Shown: positions 16,875 through 26,522 of the stretch, piece after piece
Layout of the letters: every line of letters starts with the position of its first letter
Numbering within the stretch: the stretch's first letter is position 1
NCBI GenBank assembly: GCA_016703005.1
Contig: JADJCX010000026.1
Coordinates: 1 to 36,969 of the forward strand
Length of the DNA: 36,969 bases
Origin: Flavobacteriales bacterium
GTDB taxonomy: Bacteria; Bacteroidota; Bacteroidia; Flavobacteriales_F; PHOS-HE28
Direction of reading: 5' to 3'
Position numbers and translations under genes: made by a program
Notes under the pieces: model-generated
Databases searched by the model: none
Told to the model about the DNA's origin: nothing
The model's input: only the letters and a program-made list of their open reading frames with translations

Positions 16875-17522
16875 ATGATCCGCTTGGCCCTGGCCGATGA
16901 CCAATTGTTGTTCCGTCGCGGGCTGGTGATGTTGCTCCGCGACATGGCCGGTGTGCAAGTAGTGTTCGAGTGCGGCAACGGCGAGGAACTGCTCACGGGG
17001 CTGCGCGACAATTCCATCGACATTGTGCTGCTTGATCTTGAAATGCCGGTGATGGATGGCATGGAAGCCATCGGTCGCATCAAGCAAGAGTATCCGAACG
17101 TGAAAGTGATCGTGCTCAGCACGCACAACAAGGAGAAGTTCATCCTGCGCGCCATGGACAGCGGCGCTGCGGGATATATGTTGAAGAGCGCCGATACCGA
17201 CGAGATCGAGAGCACCATCCGTTCCGTGCAGGAAAGCGGCTACTACTACAGCGATCGCGTGAGCCACGTGATGCTGCACGGCTTGGTGAGCAAGCAGAAG
17301 GTAAAGCCCACGTTCAACGAAGTGGATCCGCTGAGCGAGCGTGAACTGGAAGTGCTCCGCGCCATCTGTCAGGGCCTCACCAATACCGAGATCGCGGGCA
17401 AGCTCTTCATCAGTCCGCGTACGGTGGAAGGCCACCGCAACAACATGCTGCTGAAGACCGGCGCGAAGAACACCGCCGGGCTGGTGGTGTACGCGATGAC
17501 CAAGGGATACTACACACCGTGA
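16875..17522 (+). CDS. NarL/FixJ-type response regulator
   Basis: The product is 215 aa from ATG 16875; an upstream GTG at 16827 would add 16 unconserved residues. The receiver domain has the acidic pair at Asp8-Asp9, phospho-acceptor Asp54 in VLLDLEMP, and the conserved Lys in GYMLKSA. The C-terminal LuxR-type helix-turn-helix has LSERELEVLRAICQGLTNTEIAGKLFISPRTVEGH. It acts as a DNA-binding transcription factor when phosphorylated. Its stop codon TGA shares its final A with the next gene's ATG (overlap at 17522), so it is co-translated with the hybrid kinase. Confidence 0.92.
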   Translation: MIRLALADDQLLFRRGLVMLLRDMAGVQVVFECGNGEELLTGLRDNSIDIVLLDLEMPVMDGMEAIGRIKQEYPNVKVIVLSTHNKEKFILRAMDSGAAGYMLKSADTDEIESTIRSVQESGYYYSDRVSHVMLHGLVSKQKVKPTFNEVDPLSERELEVLRAICQGLTNTEIAGKLFISPRTVEGHRNNMLLKTGAKNTAGLVVYAMTKGYYTP

Positions 17523-20500
17523 TGCGGAGCGCTAGTGCGTTGGCGATCGTTCTGGTATTCCTAGTGGCTTGCACACCGGAGAACTCACGACAAGTCGAAC
17601 CGCCCGGAAACATTGAAGGAGGCGAAGGGACGCATTACCCTCATTACCGCCGCCAACGCGCCGAATTCGCTTACGCTCGCCCCATCCGTCCTTGTGGAGG
17701 CCCCGCCGTTCGTCCCCTTGGAAGGGGAGACCGGCGAGGTTGTGCAGCATGCCCGCACATGGAACACCGAGGATGGCCTGCCAGCGGACTATGTGCTTTC
17801 CGCCTACGCTGATGACAGCGGTACGCTCTGGTTCGGCACCAACGGCAGCGGCCTTGCACGCTTCGATGGGCGGTCGTTCACCACGTTCACAACGGCGCAC
17901 GGCTTGCCTGACAACATCATCGTCTTCATCGGCGGCGACAGAAAAGGCAACCTGTGGATCGGTACCAGCACCGGTGGCTTATGCCGCTACGACGGGCTCA
18001 CATTCGTCCCTGTGCCCTTGGGCGATGAACCGGATCTCTGGAGTGCCATCATCAGCATGTGGGAGGATGCGGACGGAACCTTATGGTTCGGTACGCGACG
18101 CCGTGGCCTGTACCGATACGATCCTTCGACCCCGCTGAGAACAGGCGGTCAGCGTTTCACGAACTACTTGGAAGCAGAGGGTTTGGTCGGATACATCCGC
18201 GCCATTGTTCGCGGCGCGGACGGCGCGCTTTGGGTGGCCCACAGGAAAGGCCTCGCGCGTTTCGATGGCGAACGCTTCACCACATATGAAGAAGCGAGCG
18301 GCACCAAGCTCAATGAGGTACGGTCCATCGTTCTTGGAAGGGACAGCGCACTGTGGCTGGGGCATTACACCGGCGGGGTTTCGCGCTTGGTCACGGCATC
18401 GGATGGAATGCAGCTCACCCACTACCCGGTGATCGATGAGGAGGTGGTGCGTGTGAACCATTTGCTCATGGATCCCAATGGAGTCCTGTGGATCGCTTCT
18501 GCGGATCACGGTGCCCTGCGGTTCGAAATGCCCAACGACGGAACGCCACGTGTAGAGCGCATTCATGCCACGCTGGGCCGTGAGGCCGATGAAATACGTT
18601 GGATCGCGCAGGACCGTCAGGGCGACCTGTGGTTCTGCATGTCCTTCTCGGGGGTCGTGCAATACCACGGCAGCGCCTTCACCGGTTTCCCTTTCCTGGC
18701 TACCAGCCTTGCGGAAGACGCGGAGGGCGTGATCTGGGCGGGGATCTATCGGGGCCTCGCGCGCTTCGACGGTCAGGCGTTCGCTGAACAGCGGCTCATG
18801 CCGGATCATGAAGTATGGAACTACTCCTGGGTGTGAACGCACTCGGACAAGTGGGCGTGGGCATCAATGGGATGGATGTCGATCATAAGGGCGTGAGCTG
18901 GAACGAAGGCACGCACTACCGGGTGGTCGCTCCGTTGGATGCCAAGGGCCAGACCGACGCCTTTTGGATCATGACCGATCGCCATGGCGATACGTGGGCG
19001 ACATCCCGCGCCGGAGCGCATCGCTACAGCGCAGGGCTGCGCACCTCCTTCACCACCGAACAAGGCCTTGGCAACAACAACGTGCTCTGTCTGCACGAAA
19101 GCTCCGACGGCGCCATCTGGGCGGGAACGGACGGCGGTGGGCTCTCCCGCATCGACAGTGGATCCATCACCACATGGGGCAGATCGGATGGGCTTCCCAA
19201 TGAAGTGGTTTGGAGCATCGCCGAGGACGGCGGCGGCGACTTATGGATCGCCACGCTCCACGGCCTGTGCCGTTTCGATGGAAAGAGCTTCCTCACCTTC
19301 ACCACTGCCGATGGCCTGCCCATTGACATCATCAACCAGGTATTCGCAGGGCGCAACGGTGATCTGCTCATCGGCACTAGCACAGGTCTCGCGATCCTCA
19401 GCGGTTGGCGCGATGCTCAGGACACTATGACTCCTTTCAATGGTACACTGCTGGGAAGCACCAACGAAGTGCTGCGCGGTCATCGGCCTGTGATCACCGA
19501 GTACAGTTCAGCCACCGGCTATCCGGTAAAGGGCGTGGAGAACGGCCAGCATACGCTCTTCGAGGACAGCAAGGGGATCATCTGGATGGCCACCGGCGGG
19601 GAGAAGACCGGCGTGGTGCGCTTCGACCGCAAGGCGCTAAGGCCCGCACCTGCACCGATACCCGTGCGATTGCTGTCCGTTTCGAGCGGTGAGCCTATTT
19701 GCTGGTACGACCTCGACACGATCTCGTTCGACAGCGCGACGACGGTGCAGCAGGAGGCCTATGTCTTCGGCCGCGCGCTTTCTCTCCCAGAACGCCAAGC
19801 CGCTCGATCGCGCTTCAGGGGTGTTGCCTTCACCAGCATAGCGAAGCCCTTTCCCATCCCCCAAGACTTGGTGCTCGATCACCGCAACAACCGTATCCGC
19901 TTCGACTTCGTGGGAGTGGAAACATCGCGCCCGCAGCTGGTGGAATACCAGACCATGTTGAAAGGTGCAGATGACGAATGGGGAACGATCACGCGCGAGA
20001 GCAACGCCTCCTTCAGCAATTTGGGCGAAGGCGAGTACATCTTCAACGTGCGCTACCGGACACCAGCCGGTGTGTGGAGTCCCGCGCTGAACTATCCTTT
20101 CACCGTTCTGCCGCCGTGGTACCGCACCTGGTGGATGTACACGGTGTACAGCCTCCTTATCCTGGGTAGTGTGCGCGCGGTGTTCAAGTGGCGCCTCAAC
20201 GTTGTTAACCGCCAGAAGGAAGTGCTGGAAGACACCGTGAAAGAGCGCACCGCCGAACTCGTGACGGCGAAGGAGCGCGCGGAACAAAGCGAGCAGGTGA
20301 AGCAACAGTTCCTGGCCAACATGAGCCACGAGATCCGCACACCGATGAACACTATCGTGGGCATGAGCGAGGCGCTGCTTCGGAGCAACGAACACGATGC
20401 AGCCACCCAACGCTCCTACCTCGAAGCGATCGCTTTCAGCAGCGAGAACCTCCTGGTGATCGTGAACGACATCCTCGACCTATCGAAGATGGAGGCCGGA

Positions 20501-21439
20501 CGATTGGAACTGGAACGGGTTCCCCTGGAACCACGCAAGGTGCTGGCCAACGTGGTCTCGGTGATGCGCTTCAGAGCGGAAGAGAAAGAATTGATGTTGA
20601 CCTCCGAGGTTTCCAAAGACGTTCCGCAGGCAGTTGTCGGCGATCCTGTGCGCTGGACACAGATCTGGATGAACCTCATCGGCAATGCGATCAAGTTCAC
20701 CGAACAAGGATCAGTGATCATCCACATCGATGTGCATGAGCGCCGCAGTGAGGAAGTTCTGCTCCACTGTTCTGTGACCGACACCGGCATTGGAATCGCA
20801 CCTGAAAAGCTGAGCACGGTCTTCGACGAATTCACGCAAGCGGAGAGTGATCACACGCGGCGGTTCGGCGGCACTGGGCTTGGCCTGGCCATCTGCAAGC
20901 GGTTGGTGGAGATGCAGGGTGGCAGCCTTTCCGCGACCAGTGAGTTAGGCAAGGGAAGCACCTTCACGTTCAGCATTCCTTTCGCCTTCGCTTCAGCGGA
21001 TCTACCGACCACACAGTCGGACAACCAACAACCATCAACCAGTAACCAACCATCAATCGCGCTTCGCGACTTGCGCATCCTCCTCGCCGAGGACAACAAG
21101 ATGAACGTGATGGTGGCGCAGGTGGCACTGAAGCATGCCATTCCCGGTGTACATATCGACGTGGCAGCCAACGGAAGGATCGCCGTGGAGATGGCCCAGC
21201 AAGCGGACTACGATCTGATCCTGATGGACGTGCAGATGCCGGAGATGGATGGCTATGATGCGGCCAAAGCGATCCGGGCGTTCAACGGGCCGCGATCGCG
21301 GACACCGATCATTGCCATGACCGCTAATGTGATGCGCATCGAGGCGGATCGCTACGAAGGGGCCGGCATGAGCGGCATCATTCCGAAGCCCTTCAAACAG
21401 GAGATGTTGGTGGAGGCGATCGCGAAGGTGATCAGTTGA
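17522..21439 (+). CDS. Hybrid two-component sensor: propeller + Y_Y_Y + HisKA/HATPase + receiver
   Basis: The full span is 1306 codons. The N-terminus is a lipoprotein-like signal (ALAIVLVFLVACTPE). Repeated Reg_prop blades follow (GTLWFGTNGSGLARFDG and GDLWIATLHGLCRFDG types) forming a periplasmic sensor, then a Y_Y_Y domain (WGTITRESNASFSNLGEGEY), a membrane helix near 20120-20175, and HisKA with the phospho-His in NMSHEIRTPMN (about residue 937). HATPase boxes are MNLIGNAIKFTE, DTGIGIAPEK and GGTGLGLAICKRLVE. The C-terminal receiver has Asp in DLILMDVQMPEMDG and Lys in IIPKPFK. The frame shifts near 17610 and back near 18830. The two breaks cancel, leaving 17613-18836 in another frame. The protein on both sides is well kept, so a single gene is inferred. 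Confidence 0.83.
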
Positions 21440-21525
21440 TCACCCCAAAACAGGTGTTTCTACGCATGGCCGGGCAAGCGTGCCGCTGGAGTTTTGGCAA
21501 CCGAACCCCAACTCCTCGTGCGATC

Positions 21526-24500
21526 ATGAAATACGGTACGCTTCTCTCCCTCGGCTTTGCGCTTTTGCTCGGCACAACATCGCTCGTTGGCCTTGCGCAA
21601 TACCAAACAGGATTTCCCGCGAACGGCCTGGCGGGCAACCTCCACGCCCTCGACCTCGCCGTGGGAGGACCGAACACTTGCGGGCCGTACGCGTTCACCA
21701 TGGTGAACCCGGGCACGGCATGGGGCACCAACTATGGGGCTGTACCCAGCTATTTCAATGTGCAAGCCGGCTCGGGTACGCAGCAACTCCAACTGCAGTT
21801 CCATTACGAGATCTCGTCCGTCGCGCCGGCACCGACCTACCAGTTCTGGATCGATGGCCAGTTCTGTTCCAGTTGCACAGTGCAATTGACCGCGCACGTC
21901 CCCGGGTTCTCTCAGGACCCCAATTACAGCATCTACACGGATGTCCTCACCATCACCCATCAGGCCGGGGACGCTTGGGCAGCACCGAACAATGGTATCC
22001 GTGAGTTCGGCTTGCGGGTGAACCTCTTCGGCAACCCCAATTGCGAAGCCCGGTTCAAGGCCGTGATGGTTGGCACCACCTTCTCCCAGGTGCTCGGCTA
22101 CTACGATGCTCCTGCGCTGCCGCTGTACATCCTGCGCGATCCGCCCGGCGATGGCAGCTACAGCTCCATCACTATCTCCGACGGTGCCTGTGTCGGTACC
22201 ACCACCTCGGTGACCACGGGCTCCACGCAGGATGCTTACTTCAAGGCCCGGGTCGGCGTTGCCGGTACCGTTCCCTTCATCGGTCTGGAATACGATATCT
22301 ATGGTGAGATCGGCACAGACTACCATGCTTCGCAGACCGAGCAACAGAACTTCGATATCACCACCTGCTTCCAGAACACCCAGGTGATCTCCACCGGTGC
22401 CACCGGGCCACCCGATGATGTGTTCATCGGCAGCTCCGTCCGCTACGCTTACGGCTTCGGCAAGGTGATCACCCGCACCGCCTGTGGCACCATTGAGAAG
22501 GACGCCTACTTCGCCAACGGACCGGTCGGGGTGAACAGCAGGTATGCGTACACCGAAAGCCAGATCCGCAATTCGATCATCCCCGACCAGGAGGATCTCA
22601 TCGCCGGATTGATCCCCGGCACCAGTGGCTACCGCGATGCCGTGAGCCAGCTCGGTGTGTGGATCCAGACCCTGGCGATGAACGATTCCATCAAAGCGGC
22701 AGCCGTGGTGGATAACGTGGAGAGCTTCAGCGGCGGACTTTCCGAAGACCACACCTACACCACCACAACAACGGAGGCGCGGAGCATCAGCTACGAAGCC
22801 ACCGTGGATAGCGGGTTCACCGGTGAGTTCGGCGTGAACATCGGCGGCACCGGCGTCACCGCAGGAGGTGGGATGCACTTCCAGCAGGGATACGGTTCCG
22901 GCCAGAACTCGAGCAATTCCGTGGAGAACACGATGGCCTATCACCTGGCGGACGATGACGGCTCGGACCAGTTCACCGTGAACATTGCCAAGGATCCCGT
23001 CTTCGGCACTTTCGTCTTCACGCTCGACTCCGCGAGCGCCGAGACCAGCTGCCCCTACGAAGGCGGCGAGCAGGTGGACCAGCCTTCACTTTCCGTGGGT
23101 TCACCGGGGCAAACGAACATGATCGTCGACGAGGCAACGATCGGATCACAGGTCATCTTCCCATTGTACATCTGCAACAACAGCGCACAGGACCGCACCT
23201 ACTACCTGAAATTCAGTTCGGCCACGAACACCAGCGGGGCCATTATGAACGCATTCGGCAACACGCTCAACGGGAACGACGACGGCATCGCACTGGATGT
23301 GCTCGCGAACGATTGCCTGAACGTGACCAACCTCCTGCTCGAGCAGCCGAACATCAACGTCGTCAATTTCGAGAACATCCTCCTTTACCTCTATTCCCTC
23401 TGTGATCCGTCGATCAGCTCCAGCGTGACGATCTCGGCCTACTTCGGCGTTGGCAACGTTGCTCCCGATACCTACTGCAAGCCACCGAGCTTGGGTGATA
23501 TCCAGTACGGCTATTATGTGGATGGCGTGCAGCTCCGTGACATCGAGAACCTGAACACCGGAGGTATCCCGCCGCCTGCAGGCTACGTGGACTACAGTGC
23601 CGACCATACTACTACCCTCTCGCGCAATAGCGAGCAAATGATCACGATAACGGCCGGTCCTGGCGATCCCATCCAACTTGCGGCGTGGATCGATTACGAT
23701 CACAGCGACACGTACGATGCCAACGAGAAGATCGCCGAAGGCCCGTTCTTCCTCGTCAACGGTGACCGCCGGTCCTTCCACCCCTTCACGGTGCCAGCGG
23801 CTGCTCAACTCGGAAGCACCAGCATGCGTGTGCGCGCCGTGTATGTGCTGCCCGGAGAACCAACGCCGGTGGACCCCTGTTACGCCTATTTGTACAGCGA
23901 GATCGAAGAGTACGAGATCGTTATCGACGGTAACACGCCGCTGGATTGCAACGGCGCGCCCAACGGCACAGCCAACCCCTTGACTTCGTGCAACGATGGC
24001 AATGCTTACACGGTGTTCGACTTCTACCAGTCGAACTGTACGTGCGCCGGATTCCAGACCGATTGCAACGGCGTCGTGGCCGGCCCTGCCCTGCCCGGTA
24101 CACCGTGTGACGATGGCAACGCGAACACCGGCAACGATGTCTTCGACGCCGGTTGCGGTTGCGCTGGACTTCCCTTCGACTGTCTGGGCGTGGCAGGTGG
24201 TCCCGATGTGCCGGGCATGCCCTGCAACGATTTCGATCAGAACACGGTCAACGATATACTCACCGCGAATTGCGGGTGCATCGGGCAGCTCTTCGATTGC
24301 GCAGGCACGCTCGGCGGTACCGCACTGCCGGGCAGCCCTTGCGATGACGGCAATCCGCTCAGCGGCGGCGACGCCTACGATGCCAACTGCTTGTGTGCGG
24401 GCGCGTTCGCTACGGATTGCGCCGGTGTTCCGGGTGGAACCGCCCAGCCCGGTACACCGTGCGACGATGCGAATGCCGCAACGGGGAATGATGTCTATGG

Positions 24501-25768
24501 CCTGAACTGCGCCTGCGCTGGTCTATCCTTCGACTGCGCCGGAACACCGGGCGGAACGCAAACGCCCGGCACGCCTTGCGATGACGGCAACCCTGACAGC
24601 AGCAATGACACTTTCACCGCGAACTGCGGATGCATCGGCGTGCTACCGAACGACTGCGCTGGTGTGCCCGGCGGCACTGCGCAGGCCGGTACCGCTTGCG
24701 ATGATGGCGATGCCAATACGGGCAATGACGTGTACAACGCCTTCTGCACCTGCGCCGGTCAATTGATCGACTGCGATGGTGTGGTCGGCGGCTTCGCGTT
24801 GCCCGGCTTCCCCTGCGACGATGCCAATACGAATACGGGCAACGATGTGATCGACGCGAACTGCCAGTGCGCTGGTCTGTTGATCGATTGTGAAGGCGTG
24901 CCCGGTGGCACGAGCACCATCGGTACGGCCTGCGACGATGGCGACAACGACACCAGCAACGATATGTTCAACGCCAACTGCATCTGTGCGGGAACGCTCG
25001 CGAGCGATTGCGAAGGCACAGTTGGTGGCCCTGCACAGCCGGGCACGGCGTGTGACGACGGCAATGCGAACACTGGTACTGACGTGTACAGTGCGAACTG
25101 CACATGCGCGGGAGAAGTCATCGACTGCGAAGGCACGATCGGTGGTGCGGTCCTGCCCGGCACGGCTTGCGATGATGGACTCGCATGCACGGTGAACGAT
25201 GTGCGCGATGCCAACTGCGCGTGCAGTGGCACAACGCTCACCATTGGTGCGGTTTCCGGCGCCACTGTGGTGCTCGGCAATACCACCAGCGCGTACGTCG
25301 TGACTCCCGTGGCCAACGCCACCAGCTACGAATGGATACTACCCAACGGCTGGACCACTGGCGACAACAGCGCCTTCGTGCTCGTTGCCAATGCGAACAA
25401 CGTTGCTGGCGATGTTGAACTCTGTGTTATTGCAATGGTCGGCGCCTGTGAACTCACCAGTTGCATCACGGTAACTGTTGACTTCAACACCGGCATCGCG
25501 ACCACGACCGGCAGCGCCATCGAGTGGTTCACCGTGCAACCGAATCCCTCCAACGGGTTGTTCCAACTGCGCCCTTCCACCACCGACGCCACGCCGATCA
25601 ACATCAGCGTGCGCAATGGACTGGGACAGGAAGTGCTTGCTCCTTTCACGGTGGCCGGGCAACGCGCCATCGATATGGATATGACCGCTGTGGCCCCCCG
25701 GCGCATACTACCTGCTCGCTACGCGCAATGGCGAACAGCACATCATGAAGCTCATGGTGCAGCGTTAA
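21526..25768 (+). CDS. Giant T9SS secreted protein: N-terminal region, GEVED domain, eleven Cys-rich repeats, sorting domain
   Basis: The corrected product is about 1413 aa. ATG 21526 gives the signal peptide MKYGTLLSLGFALLLGTTS. Residues about 25-640 are a Gly/Asp-rich region with the motif LYILRDPPGDGSYSS near residue 203, seen in large Bacteroidota surface proteins. A GEVED domain (about 660-800) ends YSEIEEYEIVI. Eleven 39-40-residue repeats (807-1238), each with four Cys, follow, then an Ig-like segment (about 1240-1320). The T9SS sorting domain begins WFTVQPNPSNGLFQL. The frame breaks in a C6 run near 25695. Removing one C restores VAPGAYYLLATRNGEQ... and a TAA at 25766-25768. The uncorrected frame runs on falsely to 26847. 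Probable surface adhesin or matrix protein. Confidence 0.82.
23944..25239 (+). repeat. Eleven tandem coding repeats of 117 or 120 bp
   Basis: Unit starts are 23944, 24061, 24178, 24295, 24415, 24532, 24652, 24769, 24886, 25006 and 25123. The consensus protein pattern is D-C-x-G-x-x-G-G-x-x-x-P-G-x-x-C-D-D-G-N-x-x-T-x-N-D-V, ending A-N-C-x-C-A-G, with four cysteines per unit. The 120-bp units carry one extra codon just before the next D-C. Confidence 0.9.
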
Positions 25769-25789
25769 GCGCCGCGATCGCTGTTATTC

Positions 25790-25823
25790 CCGGGGAGGGT
25801 TCTCGCAAGAGGATCCTCCCCGG
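25790..25823. terminator. Bidirectional hairpin terminator between convergent genes
   Basis: CCGGGGAGG (from 25790) pairs perfectly with CCTCCCCGG (to 25823), with further partial pairing inside. TTCATTT follows on the plus strand. It lies between the ends of the giant T9SS gene and the minus-strand regulator. Confidence 0.75.
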
Positions 25824-25854
25824 TTCATTTCTACGACGTCCTATTCCGCCGCGC

Positions 25855-26493
25855 TTACACCAGCCCCTCCCGCACCGCCAGGCTCACCGCTCCCGCGACG
25901 CTCTTCACCTGCAGCTTCTCGTAGATGTGGCTCACGTGCGTGTTCACGGTGGCGTACGTGATGCCGCACTTCTCCGCGATCATCTTGTAGCTGAATCCGT
26001 CGGCCAGCAGCTTGAGGATCTCCACTTCGCGTTCGGTGAGGTGGAAGTCGAGGGCCTTGCTCGCCGAGCCGCGTTGCGTGAAGAGCTTGAGCACCTTGGC
26101 CGCGATGACCGGGGGCATGGGCGCGCCGCCCTGGGTCACTTCCACGATGCCCTCGAGCAACTTCACCGGCGAGGTCTGCTTCAAGAGGTAGCCATCGGCA
26201 CCGGCGAGGATCGCAGCGAAGATCCTGGCGTTGTCCTCCAGAACGGTCTGCATCAGGATCTTCACGTCCTTGACCTGCTTTCGGATGAGCGTTACACCCG
26301 CGATACCATCCACGTGCGGCATGTCGATGTCCATCAGCACCACGTCGGGCGAGGTTTCCGTGACATGTCGCACAACATCGCGGCAATCGGGCCAGGCGCC
26401 CACGCAGGCCATGTTATCGGAGGATTCGATGAGCAGTTGCAGCCCTTCGCGCCGCTTGGCGTTGTCATCGAATACGGCTACGCGGATCTCCAT
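25855..26493 (-). CDS. NarL/FixJ-type response regulator, partner of the adjacent kinase
   Basis: The product is 212 aa from ATG 26493. The receiver has Asp9-Asp10 in VAVFDDN, phospho-acceptor Asp55 in VVLMDIDMPHVDG, and the Lys in GYLLKQTSP. The C-terminal LuxR helix-turn-helix has LTEREVEILKLLADGFSYKMIAEKCGITYATVNTHVSHIYEKL. It lies 29 bp downstream of the HisKA_3 kinase on the same strand, the standard order for a kinase-NarL pair, so it is the likely phosphorylation target. A strong bidirectional hairpin follows the gene. Confidence 0.93.
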   Translation of the reverse strand: MEIRVAVFDDNAKRREGLQLLIESSDNMACVGAWPDCRDVVRHVTETSPDVVLMDIDMPHVDGIAGVTLIRKQVKDVKILMQTVLEDNARIFAAILAGADGYLLKQTSPVKLLEGIVEVTQGGAPMPPVIAAKVLKLFTQRGSASKALDFHLTEREVEILKLLADGFSYKMIAEKCGITYATVNTHVSHIYEKLQVKSVAGAVSLAVREGLV

Positions 26494-26522
26494 GTGTTGC
26501 ACGCCGAAGCGCGGAGACAAAA

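Noticed and set aside
23944..25239. CRISPR array or minisatellite
   Set aside because: The repeat period is a codon multiple, units have no unique spacers, and the frame with conserved cysteines is uninterrupted. It is a coding repeat.
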